A stretch of DNA of 24,550 nucleotides from Sulfurospirillum sp. UBA6790 (lineage in GTDB: Bacteria; Campylobacterota; Campylobacteria; Campylobacterales; Sulfurospirillaceae): positions 1-24,550 of the forward strand of contig DKFS01000043.1 in assembly GCA_002452855.1 (NCBI GenBank). The letters run 5' to 3'. Under the pieces are notes generated by a model. It did no database searches and was not told where the DNA came from. It was given only the letters and a program-made list of their open reading frames with translations. The number at the start of each line of letters is the position of its first letter. Within the stretch, counting starts at the first letter, position 1. The translations under genes and the position numbers were made by a program. This document shows positions 7,071 to 14,294 of the stretch, one piece after another.

Positions 7071-7082
7071 TTTACATGTAAA
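7071..7082. repeat. TTACATGTAA-type palindrome, copy 4
   Basis: TTTACATGTAAA starting 3 nt after the cupin stop codon. Its 3' end supplies the AAAGG ribosome binding site of the DUF2157 gene at 7090. Confidence 0.85.
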
Positions 7083-7089
7083 GGTAGGC

Positions 7090-8439
7090 ATGAGCAAAGA
7101 AAATTACCAGTGGCTTGAGAAGGAGCTTCCTTCGTGGGTTGATGAGGGCATTGTAACGCAAGAGAATGCAAAAGCGCTTTTAAGTCGTTATGCAGGTGAA
7201 ATATCTGGGCATCGCTCTTCGGGGATAGCCTTTAGTCTGCTCGGGTTTGTGCTTGTTGGATTGGGAATTATCTCTATCATGGCATATAACTGGGATATGC
7301 TAGGACATGTGGAACGTACGCTCTTAGCTATCACGCTTTTAGTCAGTGCGCAAACCTTTGGGTTTTGGGTGAAGCGTTACAAACACAATGACACAGCGTT
7401 ACGAGAAGGGAGTGGGGTCTTTTGGTTTTTAATGATGGGTGCATCCTTAGCAATCATTGGGCAAACGTACCATTTAGGCGGTACGGTTTTTGATTTCCTC
7501 GGTGTTTGGCTCTTACTCTCTTTAGGCATTATGTGGCTGCTCCCTTCTTCTGGGGCTGCCTTTTTCTTGATTATTTTATGGACGATAGTGTGGATCAATC
7601 ATCGAAGTGACTTAAGCGAATTCTTGGAGATGCATACAGACTCTTTCCTTGGTACATGGGTGCTGTTGGGCATAGTGCTTTGTTGGCTTGGCTACTATGT
7701 GTGGCAGTTAAGAACAGCAAAAAACGCCAATGCAACCACTCTACTTACTTGGGGACTTGCACTAGCACTATTTTTGATTTTCCTCGCTGAAATTCTAACG
7801 CAAACACGCATTAGCCATCATTTGCGTAGTATAACTAACTATTTTGCACTTTTCTTTGCACTGTATTACATAGTAGGCGTGTTGTATCTTTCGCATGGTG
7901 ACAAGATGTGGCAACGCCCTTTTGAACGTATTGGGAAATGGGGTGCTTTCGTTCTCTTACTTTCACATGTTTCATTGAGGTCGTGGAATTTAATAGACGA
8001 ATCGGCTTTAACATTGCAAGAATCTCTCCAGATTGGGTGGTTGGCGATAAGCCTTATCGTGATGTATGTGGTATTGTTAGTGTTGCTTAAACGAAAAGCT
8101 CAACAAGTTCCAACAGAGATACTTGTCATCCTTTCGCCTGTTATTTTCTTTATTTACACGTTTTTACAGAACAATCAAGCGATATCGGTTTTTGTTTCGA
8201 TGCTCTTTCTCAATCTCTCTTTACTCCTTGGTACTTCATGGATGATTGTGCGAGGAGCTAAAGAGGGAAACTTAGGGCTTATCAATCAAGGTATGCTTTT
8301 GGTTGCTTTAATGATTTGGATTCATTTTATGGATGCGAAACTCGATTTGGTTGCGAAAGGTCTGGCATTTATCGTCACTGGCATTCTATTTTTGGCGATT
8401 AATGCGATGCTCAGACGAAAGATGGGGGCAAAAGCATGA
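7090..8439 (+). CDS. DUF2157 multi-pass membrane protein
   Basis: The 449-aa protein opens with the DUF2157 soluble segment (WLEKELPSWVDEGIVTQENAKALLSRY). The first membrane pair follows (SLLGFVLVGLGIISIMAYNWDML), then a long series of hydrophobic segments, about a dozen in total, alternating with short polar loops. The conserved AYNWDML/QTYHLGG region around residues 65-135 is typical. DUF2157 proteins have no established biochemical function. The stop codon overlaps the next ATG by 4 nt (ATGA). DUF2157 and GDYXXLXY proteins often occur together or fused, which points to one envelope complex. Confidence 0.87.
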   Translation: MSKENYQWLEKELPSWVDEGIVTQENAKALLSRYAGEISGHRSSGIAFSLLGFVLVGLGIISIMAYNWDMLGHVERTLLAITLLVSAQTFGFWVKRYKHNDTALREGSGVFWFLMMGASLAIIGQTYHLGGTVFDFLGVWLLLSLGIMWLLPSSGAAFFLIILWTIVWINHRSDLSEFLEMHTDSFLGTWVLLGIVLCWLGYYVWQLRTAKNANATTLLTWGLALALFLIFLAEILTQTRISHHLRSITNYFALFFALYYIVGVLYLSHGDKMWQRPFERIGKWGAFVLLLSHVSLRSWNLIDESALTLQESLQIGWLAISLIVMYVVLLVLLKRKAQQVPTEILVILSPVIFFIYTFLQNNQAISVFVSMLFLNLSLLLGTSWMIVRGAKEGNLGLINQGMLLVALMIWIHFMDAKLDLVAKGLAFIVTGILFLAINAMLRRKMGAKA

Positions 8440-9026
8440 AACATCTCAAACTCCTTTCATGGATGTGTTTTGGGCTTTTGTGTGTCGTACAAGTGGGTGT
8501 CATTGTTTTTCAGATTGCGCGGTATGAGCGAATTCTTAACGAGGGCGAAGTATTTTATTTGAACGTATCGCCACTAGACCCGTACGATCCGTTTCGAGGA
8601 CGTTACGTCACGCTTCGTTTTGACACGGCGACAAAAGCACCTCTTGCTAAAGGTGAGTCTATGAAGATGCTACCTAAGGCGTATGCCATTTTTGAACATC
8701 ATGATCAAAATGATAGTATCAAAGAGATACGCTTTATAAAACCATCTCATCAAAGTTTTTTAGAGGTAAATGTCAATGTGGCTAAACTAAAAGGAAGGCT
8801 TGATTATAAAGATACCAAAATGGATTTAGCGAATACAATCTATTTTTCGTTGCCATTTGACCGTTTTTACATGCGTGAGGAGTTGGCGCCAAAAGCAGAG
8901 AAAGTTCTCAGACGAAATAGCGGCATAACCGTAAGAGCAAAGTTGAGAATCTTAGAGGGTAAAGGGGTCATTGAGGATTTGATGGTCGCAGATGTCCCTC
9001 TAAGTCAATTCGTTCTCAATCCGTAG
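8436..9026 (+). CDS. GDYXXLXY domain protein
   Basis: This 196-aa protein has one N-terminal membrane helix (LSWMCFGLLCVVQVGVIVFQIA) acting as signal anchor. The family signature follows as SPLDPYDPFRGRYVTLRFD, corresponding to the GDYxxLxY motif with Arg in place of Asp. The rest should lie outside the cytoplasmic membrane. It is the standard partner of DUF2157 proteins and is translationally coupled to that gene here. The function is unknown. It ends 4 nt from the convergent thioesterase gene, with no obvious terminator between them. Confidence 0.82.
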   Translation: MKHLKLLSWMCFGLLCVVQVGVIVFQIARYERILNEGEVFYLNVSPLDPYDPFRGRYVTLRFDTATKAPLAKGESMKMLPKAYAIFEHHDQNDSIKEIRFIKPSHQSFLEVNVNVAKLKGRLDYKDTKMDLANTIYFSLPFDRFYMREELAPKAEKVLRRNSGITVRAKLRILEGKGVIEDLMVADVPLSQFVLNP

Positions 9027-9030
9027 TGCT

Positions 9031-9459
9031 TTATGCTTTGGCTTTGACTTCAATTCCTAAGGCAATAAGCTCATTTTCCGTGTAAGGAATGGGCTTTTTT
9101 TTGCCATTTTCATCTACATTGACATACGTGATAACAGCGCTGGTGACATGTAAACAACGATGCGCGGCACCATCGTATGAGCGTTCGGCATTGACTTCAA
9201 TGCGTGTGGTAACCGAAGAGGTTCCCACTTTGATGATTTTTGCGTAACAGCTTAAAACATCACCAACTTTAACCGCTTCACGAAATTCCATCGAATTAAC
9301 CGCAACAGTAACAACACGTCCTGTATTTAAGTCACGGGCAGCAAGACTGCCTGCAATATCGATTTGTGACATAATCCAACCGCCAAAGATATTACCAGCA
9401 GGATTTGTGTCTTTGGGCATGGCAACGATTTTGATACGAGGTTCACCCATATTGTGCAT
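9031..9459 (-). CDS. yciA: Acyl-CoA thioesterase, YciA type
   Basis: The 142-aa hotdog-fold protein has the YciA/acyl-CoA hydrolase pattern: MPKDTNPAGNIFGGWIMSQIDIAGSLAA with the catalytic-region Asn and Asp, then VAVNSMEFREAVKVGDVLSCYAKI, VGTSSVTTRIEVNAE and the final VTSAVITYVNVDENG. It cleaves acyl-CoA to free acid and CoA in the cytoplasm. The first ATG (9459) is preceded by AAAGGCG. A second in-frame ATG 3 codons later is also possible. It lies 63 nt downstream of the phoR-like gene on the same strand but has its own extended -10, so it need not belong to the Pho transcript. Confidence 0.9.
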   Translation of the reverse strand: MHNMGEPRIKIVAMPKDTNPAGNIFGGWIMSQIDIAGSLAARDLNTGRVVTVAVNSMEFREAVKVGDVLSCYAKIIKVGTSSVTTRIEVNAERSYDGAAHRCLHVTSAVITYVNVDENGKKKPIPYTENELIALGIEVKAKA

Positions 9460-9478
9460 GTAACGCCTTTACTAGAGA

Positions 9479-9487
9479 CTTATAGCA
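9479..9487 (-). promoter_or_regulatory. Extended -10 of the thioesterase gene
   Basis: On the - strand TGCTATAAG forms an extended -10, about 20 nt upstream of the start codon, in the short gap after the phoR-like gene. Confidence 0.5.
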
Positions 9488-9522
9488 CCGCAAAGAAGCT
9501 TCACGATGCTATTTTGGACGTA

Positions 9523-10923
9523 TCATAATACAACATTGTTTGAAGGTAATTTAAATGAAAAATCAGATCCGACACCTAAGGAACTTTGTATCTCTAGGTT
9601 GGTGTTATGGAGCTTTAAAATGTAATTGACCAGTGCTAACCCAAGTCCCATAGAATTATCCCATGAGTGTGAGTTTGTGCGGTAAAATTTTTGGGTCACT
9701 TTTTCAAGCTCTTCGGCTTTAATACCCACTCCTTGGTCTTTTACATGTAAAGTGTTTTCCTCAAGCGTAATGACAACGGTTTCATCAGAATATTTAAGGG
9801 CGTTGTCAATGAGATTGGAGATGACAATTTCCATCATCGTTCTATCTGCTGTGATGCTAAGATTTTCAGGCAATTCGCAGATGAGTGTGCGATTTGGGTT
9901 TTTTTCACGAAACGCTTGGGTAATGTCTTGAATCATTTTCACGACATCAAATGTAGTGTTTTGCGCCGTAAAATCGCCATTTTCAAATTTCGTAGTGAGT
10001 GTCAGTCTGTCAATCATCGTAGAGATTTTTTGGCCGTTTTGGACAATCTTTCCTAAAAAGCGCTCCCTGATTTGTGGGTTGGTATGCGGGTCATCTAAAA
10101 GCGTTTGCGCATAGCCCATGATGGAGGCAATAGGGTTTTTAAACTCATGGCTAATGGCGGAGATGACATCACTTCTTTGTTGGCTAATCAGCTTGATTTT
10201 AGCGGTGTATTTTCGTTTCTGTTTAGCGCGTTTTTCAAGTTTTGCCGCGAGCTTTTTAAGATAATTTGCAATTTCAAAGAACTCCATACTAAAGTGCGAT
10301 GAAAGTTTGATTCGGTAATCTTTATCGGCAATTTGTTGAAGGTTTTCGACGATTTTATCAATCTCTTGGCGAATTTTTTGGCTAAAAGAGTACGCTCCGT
10401 ACAGACCTATTAAAATGGTCACACTAAAAATAAGCGTGATTTTAATCCATAAAGCGTAGAAGTTGTGCATGATGGTGTCGATATTTTTTGCCAAACGTAA
10501 AAAATAGGTATGATCATTCATGCTAAAACGATGAGCTACGTAGAGAAAATTGCTTTTGATGGTATCTGAAAAACGAATAGAGTAGCCAAAAGGAACCTTA
10601 TACGATTTGATAATTTCCTCACGGTGCGAGTGGTTGTCCATCGTTTCGCTGTCATGGTCGCTGTCGGTGATAACCATGCCATTTTCGTCAATCAGGGTGA
10701 AACGAATATCGGTACTTTCACGAAAGCGCTTTGCAAAGCCATCCAAATCGTTCATCTGTGGCAATTCACGTACTAGAATCTTGATGTGGGATTCTAGGTT
10801 ACTTCGGTAGTGGTCAATGTTGTCGCTTTTGATTGCGAAATAACTGACAATACCTGAGAGGAGAAGCGTGGTTAAAAAAAGTGCTAGAAGCGCTCGTGTG
10901 ATGTGTTGATGAAGCATCAGCAT
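9523..10923 (-). CDS. phoR: PhoR-like phosphate sensor histidine kinase
   Basis: The likely start is the ATG at 10923 (466 aa), which overlaps the regulator gene by 7 nt. A TTG 7 codons upstream is less likely, and an ATG at 10917 (TGATG coupling) is an alternative. The layout is: transmembrane helix 1 (about residues 9-30), a periplasmic domain of about 125 residues with a PAS-like DIRFTLIDENGMVITDSD strand pair, transmembrane helix 2 (about 160-180), a HAMP-like linker, and H-box ISAISHEFKNPIASIMGY with His259. The ATPase has NLIDNALKYS, VKDQGVGI and a SMGLGLALV G2 box. The ISHEFKNP box, the periplasmic sensor and the phoU-phoB neighbourhood support a role as the phosphate-responsive kinase, comparable to PhosS in Campylobacter. 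Confidence 0.87.
   Translation of the reverse strand: MLMLHQHITRALLALFLTTLLLSGIVSYFAIKSDNIDHYRSNLESHIKILVRELPQMNDLDGFAKRFRESTDIRFTLIDENGMVITDSDHDSETMDNHSHREEIIKSYKVPFGYSIRFSDTIKSNFLYVAHRFSMNDHTYFLRLAKNIDTIMHNFYALWIKITLIFSVTILIGLYGAYSFSQKIRQEIDKIVENLQQIADKDYRIKLSSHFSMEFFEIANYLKKLAAKLEKRAKQKRKYTAKIKLISQQRSDVISAISHEFKNPIASIMGYAQTLLDDPHTNPQIRERFLGKIVQNGQKISTMIDRLTLTTKFENGDFTAQNTTFDVVKMIQDITQAFREKNPNRTLICELPENLSITADRTMMEIVISNLIDNALKYSDETVVITLEENTLHVKDQGVGIKAEELEKVTQKFYRTNSHSWDNSMGLGLALVNYILKLHNTNLEIQSSLGVGSDFSFKLPSNNVVL
9740..9751. repeat. TTACATGTAA-type palindrome, copy 5 (inside phoR)
   Basis: TTTACATGTAAA within the ATPase domain codons of the phoR-like gene, read there as Leu-His-Val-Lys just before the DQGVGI box. 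Confidence 0.85.
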
Positions 10924-11588
10924 AGCGTGTATCCTACGCCCCAAATGGATTTAATGTACTCTTTATCTTTAGCTGGGTCAATCTTTTGCTTGAGGCGATT
11001 GATAGCGACATTAACCGTTTTATCTTGAAAAAAATCATCATTTTTCCAGACATGTTCCAATAAAAATTCGCGACTCAACACAGAACTTTTGTTTTCGATG
11101 AGTGTACGAAGAAGATCAAACTCTAGCTTGGTTAGTTCCACTTCTTTCGTGTTTACATGTAAACGATGCGCTTCTAAATCCAAACTCAAATCGCGATACG
11201 AAAGGGTACTTTTGCTTTGTGGAGAGGTACGTGCTAAAATCGCTTTGATGCGAAGGAGCAATTCTTTCATGTTGTACGGTTTTGTGACATAATCATCTCC
11301 GCCGCGTAAAAAACCCTCTTCAACATTGTTATCGCTGTCTTTGGCGGTAACGAAAATAACGGCTTGTGAAAAGCCTTTTTTACGTAGACTTTCCACAAAT
11401 TCACTGCCTTCAACCCCTGGTAAATTACGATCTACAATCAATAAGTCAATAGGTTCTTCTTGTAAACATTTTTCAACATTTTTGGTACTTAAAAAGCCTA
11501 ACGTTTCATACCCTTCTTTTTGGAGATGGTACTCCAAAAGTTCCAGTAAATCCTCTTCATCTTCAATGATTAAAATAGTTTGTTTCAT
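10917..11588 (-). CDS. phoB: PhoB-like response regulator (OmpR family)
   Basis: Translation most likely starts at ATG 11588, with AAGAGGC just upstream. An in-frame start 16 codons earlier adds residues with no counterpart in the family. The product (223 aa) has a receiver domain with the acidic pocket EDEED (9-13), phospho-acceptor Asp53 (LLIVDRNLPG), FVTAKD and the conserved Lys of YVTKPYN. A winged-helix effector domain follows (LTKLEFDLLRTLIENKSSVLSREFLLEHVW, then TVNVAINRLKQKID and WGVGYTL). OmpR/PhoB effectors bind 11-bp direct repeats, which is the spacing found upstream of phoU, the olsF-like gene and pstS. Campylobacter jejuni PhosR is the functional analogue. Confidence 0.9.
   Translation of the reverse strand: MKQTILIIEDEEDLLELLEYHLQKEGYETLGFLSTKNVEKCLQEEPIDLLIVDRNLPGVEGSEFVESLRKKGFSQAVIFVTAKDSDNNVEEGFLRGGDDYVTKPYNMKELLLRIKAILARTSPQSKSTLSYRDLSLDLEAHRLHVNTKEVELTKLEFDLLRTLIENKSSVLSREFLLEHVWKNDDFFQDKTVNVAINRLKQKIDPAKDKEYIKSIWGVGYTLC
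11151..11164. repeat. TTACATGTAA-type palindrome, copy 6 (inside phoB)
   Basis: Perfect 14-bp palindrome GTTTACATGTAAAC in the linker/effector region of the phoB-like gene, read as Leu-His-Val-Asn. Confidence 0.85.
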
Positions 11589-11646
11589 TTTGCCTCTTAT
11601 TTTTACATGCGCAAGATACTCAAACTTGTCGCACACCTAATCGATT

Positions 11647-12315
11647 TTAATACGTTTTCATCTCTCCGCCAACGCGAGCAAAAATCATGAGTTGAACGAT
11701 ATTGACACTTCGGTCAGCCATACGCTCAAGCTTGCGCATTGTGCTTAAAATTTGAATAAAATCGGCGGATTGGTCAATCATTTTTGCGATGTCGCTTAAG
11801 ATGTTTTTTTCTAAAATCGAGTAAAGATCATCGCTTTTGCTCTCTTCGACTTTAACTTTACGGTAAGCATCTTCTAGAGCTTCACGGTCTGCAACATCAA
11901 TGGTGCTAATGGCTAAATTGACCGCTTGAATCGCTGTTTTACACAAATGAACGGAATATTCGTGTAACGAGATAAACGGCACATCGCCTTGAAGATGCAA
12001 CGCCATACGTTTGCTAAAGCTACGAATATTTTCAGCAATTTTAACCAGTTCATTGGTGATTTTAAGGTAAGCGACCATTTTGCGTAAATCTTTCGCTTCA
12101 GGGCCAAATAGAGCAAGCGTAACAACGATTTCGTTGTCGATAGCATTGGCTTTTGTTTCGATGTTTTTGAGTAATGTTTTAGCAGATTCAAAACGAGAGC
12201 TATCTAAACTCTCCATTCCTGATAGAGCTTTTTCACTTGCCATCGTAATCTCAGCACCTAAATCTAGGAGCATCGTTTTGATTTGAACAAGTCTCTCTTC
12301 GTATTTTTGAAGCAT
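11647..12315 (-). CDS. phoU: PhoU-family phosphate signalling protein
   Basis: The 222-aa protein is all helical with two PhoU repeats. The first contains MASEKALSGMESLDSSRFESAKTLLKNIETKANAIDNEIV and LALFGPEAKDLRKMVAYLKITNELVKIAENI. The second contains AISTIDVADREALEDAYRKVKVEESKSDDLYSIL and the final STMRKLERMADRSVNIVQLMIF. The E/DxxxD and RMADR positions used for metal binding and helix packing are kept. PhoU links the Pst transporter to the PhoR kinase and shuts off the Pho response when phosphate is plentiful. AAGGAA precedes the ATG. Here phoU is the first gene of a phoU-phoB-phoR transcription unit, not the last gene of the pst operon as in E. coli. Confidence 0.92.
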   Translation of the reverse strand: MLQKYEERLVQIKTMLLDLGAEITMASEKALSGMESLDSSRFESAKTLLKNIETKANAIDNEIVVTLALFGPEAKDLRKMVAYLKITNELVKIAENIRSFSKRMALHLQGDVPFISLHEYSVHLCKTAIQAVNLAISTIDVADREALEDAYRKVKVEESKSDDLYSILEKNILSDIAKMIDQSADFIQILSTMRKLERMADRSVNIVQLMIFARVGGEMKTY

Positions 12316-12342
12316 AGTGATTCCTTATAATAATTTGCTTCC

Positions 12343-12374
12343 ATTGTAAACTCATTTCATTACAATATGGTAAC
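12343..12374 (-). promoter_or_regulatory. Pho box and -10 of the phoU-phoB-phoR promoter
   Basis: Read on the - strand, GTTACCATATT (12374-12364) is followed directly by GTAATGAAATG (12363-12353), a 4-nt spacer and the -10 hexamer TACAAT (12348-12343). The tandem 11-bp units take the place of a -35. From the first base of the second unit to the -10 is 15 nt, the same as at the olsF-like and pstS promoters. This implies autoregulation of the two-component system. Confidence 0.75.
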
Positions 12375-12391
12375 ATAAAAAGCACTCCATC

Positions 12392-12423
12392 GTTACCACA
12401 TCGTAATCACCTCTCTTTATAAT
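12392..12423 (+). promoter_or_regulatory. Pho box and -10 of the olsF-like gene promoter
   Basis: GTTACCACATC (12392-12402) and GTAATCACCTC (12403-12413) are tandem 11-bp units, followed by 4 nt and a perfect -10 TATAAT (12418-12423). The start codon is 29 nt further on. The box lies back to back with the phoU box, 17 bp apart, so one regulator could drive both directions. Confidence 0.75.
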
Positions 12424-12452
12424 CAACCCAATAAAACATAAAGGAAGTGAAC

Positions 12453-14168
12453 ATGGTAGATGTAGAAAAGACGTTAAGCCTCAAATACCCACGCATTATT
12501 TATTATCCAGCGGTTGTGAGAAATTTCGTTGTCTATCTGCTCAAAAAATTATTGCACCAAGATGAGATTAACGATTTCTTACTGCATGGTGAAGCCTACA
12601 TGGGGTTTGATTTTATCGAGGCCGTGTTAGAGTATTTTAACTTTGGTTATACGGTTTCAAACAAAGATAAGACCAATATTCCTCCTTCTGGTCGTGTGAT
12701 AATCATCGCAAACCATCCTTTAGGAGCACTCGATGCTTTGGCGCTTATCTCGCTTGTTAAAGAGGTTAGAAGCGATATAAAAGTGCTTGCCAATGATGTG
12801 TTGATGCAAATTGAACCGTTGCAAAACATCTTAATCCCCATCGACAATCTCAGTGGCAATACGGCAAAAGAGGCTATCAAAAAAGTGTATGATGCCTTAG
12901 AAGATGATGAAGCGTTGATTGTCTTTCCCTCTGGTGAAGTCTCTCGTGCGCAACCTACCGGGATTAAAGATACGAAATGGAAAAAAGGGTTTTTAAAATT
13001 TGCACAAAAAACCAATTCGCCTATTTTGCCTGTTTTTATTGACGCAAAAAATTCACCGCTGTTTTACACCCTTTCGATGGTCAATAAAAAGCTTTCTACC
13101 TTTTTATTGGCGCGAGAAATGTTTAAAAAACGCTCCAAAGTGATTAGTTTTAAAATTGGTGAGATGATAACCTATAAGTCGATTCAAAAGTCAGGTTTTA
13201 GCGACCATATGACTATCAATCTTCTCAAAAAACATCTGTATAAAATCAGCAAAGGCAAACGGGGAATTTTTACCACACAAACGGCGATTGCTCATCCAGA
13301 AGAGCGAAAAGCGATACGTTCTGAACTCAAAAAATCAACGCTTCTTGGCGAAACAAATGATGGCAAAAAAATCTACTTGTACGAGTATGAATTTGGCTCC
13401 ATCTTAATGAAAGAGATTGGAAGGCTCAGAGAATTTACGTTTCGTAAAGTGGAAGAGGGAACGGGCAGTAAACGCGATGTCGATGTGTACGATAAGCACT
13501 ATAAACACATCGTGTTGTGGGATGATGAAGAGCTTGAAGTGGTGGGTGCATACCGCATCGGCGAGTCCAATTTTATTAACCAATATTTTAGTATGGAAGG
13601 GTTTTATTCGCACACATTGTTTGAATTTACACCTTCGTTTGAACCTTATTTGCATAATGCCATAGAGTTGGGACGCAGTTTTGTTCAGCCACGTTATTGG
13701 GGCACACGCGCACTGGATTATTTGTGGCAAGGCATTGGAGCGTATTTGTACAAAAATCCACATATTCGTTACATGTACGGTCCTGTGAGCCTGAGTGATG
13801 TTTATCCAAAAATCGCCAAAAATCTTATCATCACATTTTATGCACTCTATTTTTCGAGCACGCAAGAGTTGGTGAAAGCACGCAACAGCTTCTTTATGAG
13901 TCGTTTGGAAAAAGAAGAAGCCCTCGCTTTTTTCAAAGGCGATGACTATAAAGAAGATTTTACTGTTTTAAAAGAACAACTCTCCCATATGGATTTGAGT
14001 GTACCCACTTTGTACAAACAATACACCGAATTGTGCGAAGAAGGTGGCATCAGCTTCTTGGATTTTAATATTGATAAAGAGTTCGCCAACTGTGTCGATA
14101 GCTTTATTTTAGTGGATATTGCTAAAATCAAAGAGGCTAAAAAGACGCGGTATATTAAAGGGGCATAA
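12453..14168 (+). CDS. olsF: OlsF-like bifunctional acyltransferase (predicted ornithine lipid synthase)
   Basis: The ATG at 12453 (AAGGAAG 5 nt upstream) gives 571 aa; a GTG two codons earlier is less likely. The N-terminal half is a PlsC/LPLAT acyltransferase with the catalytic ANHPLGALDA motif (His88, Asp94) and the substrate motif FPSGEVSR (158-165). The C-terminal half, from about residue 319, is an OlsB/hemolysin-type GNAT N-acyltransferase (IGRLREFTFRKVEEGTGSKRDVDVYDKHYKHIVLWD and VVGAYRIG). This order and length match OlsF, described in Serratia proteamaculans and Flavobacterium johnsoniae, which both N-acylates ornithine and O-acylates the product to make phosphorus-free ornithine lipid. 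The Pho box and the phosphate-gene surroundings support that reading. The amino-acid substrate cannot be read from sequence; a glycine- or lysine-type aminolipid, or a plain hemolysin-like annotation, remains possible. Confidence 0.8.
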   Translation: MVDVEKTLSLKYPRIIYYPAVVRNFVVYLLKKLLHQDEINDFLLHGEAYMGFDFIEAVLEYFNFGYTVSNKDKTNIPPSGRVIIIANHPLGALDALALISLVKEVRSDIKVLANDVLMQIEPLQNILIPIDNLSGNTAKEAIKKVYDALEDDEALIVFPSGEVSRAQPTGIKDTKWKKGFLKFAQKTNSPILPVFIDAKNSPLFYTLSMVNKKLSTFLLAREMFKKRSKVISFKIGEMITYKSIQKSGFSDHMTINLLKKHLYKISKGKRGIFTTQTAIAHPEERKAIRSELKKSTLLGETNDGKKIYLYEYEFGSILMKEIGRLREFTFRKVEEGTGSKRDVDVYDKHYKHIVLWDDEELEVVGAYRIGESNFINQYFSMEGFYSHTLFEFTPSFEPYLHNAIELGRSFVQPRYWGTRALDYLWQGIGAYLYKNPHIRYMYGPVSLSDVYPKIAKNLIITFYALYFSSTQELVKARNSFFMSRLEKEEALAFFKGDDYKEDFTVLKEQLSHMDLSVPTLYKQYTELCEEGGISFLDFNIDKEFANCVDSFILVDIAKIKEAKKTRYIKGA

Positions 14169-14175
14169 AAGGCGA

Positions 14176-14199
14176 GGGCGACTTTTCATAGAGTCGCCT
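14176..14199 (+). terminator. Hairpin after the olsF-like gene
   Basis: GGCGACT (14177-14183) pairs with AGTCGCC (14192-14198), with a flanking G-T wobble, just after the stop codon at 14168. No T-run follows, so terminator activity is uncertain. Confidence 0.4.
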
Positions 14200-14246
14200 C
14201 AACACATTCTCGTGCTTCTAATCAGCTCTTTAACGAGTGTCAAATG

Positions 14247-14260
14247 TTTTACATGTAAAA
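14247..14260. repeat. TTACATGTAA-type palindrome, copy 7
   Basis: Perfect 14-bp palindrome TTTTACATGTAAAA between the convergent olsF-like and chemoreceptor genes, 28 bp from the chemoreceptor stop codon. Confidence 0.85.
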
Positions 14261-14271
14261 GCGCTAGGAGA

Positions 14272-14294
14272 GCCTAAATAAACTACCTTTAGGC
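14272..14294 (-). terminator. Weak hairpin at the end of the chemoreceptor gene
   Basis: GCCTAAA and TTTAGGC form a 7-bp stem around a 9-nt loop. On the - strand the first arm includes the TAA stop codon. It lacks a T-run, so this is only a possible terminator. Confidence 0.3.

Noticed and set aside
13404..13865. 153-codon ORF antisense to the olsF-like gene
   Set aside because: The opposite strand encodes a well-supported acyltransferase domain in frame throughout; this is a shadow ORF.
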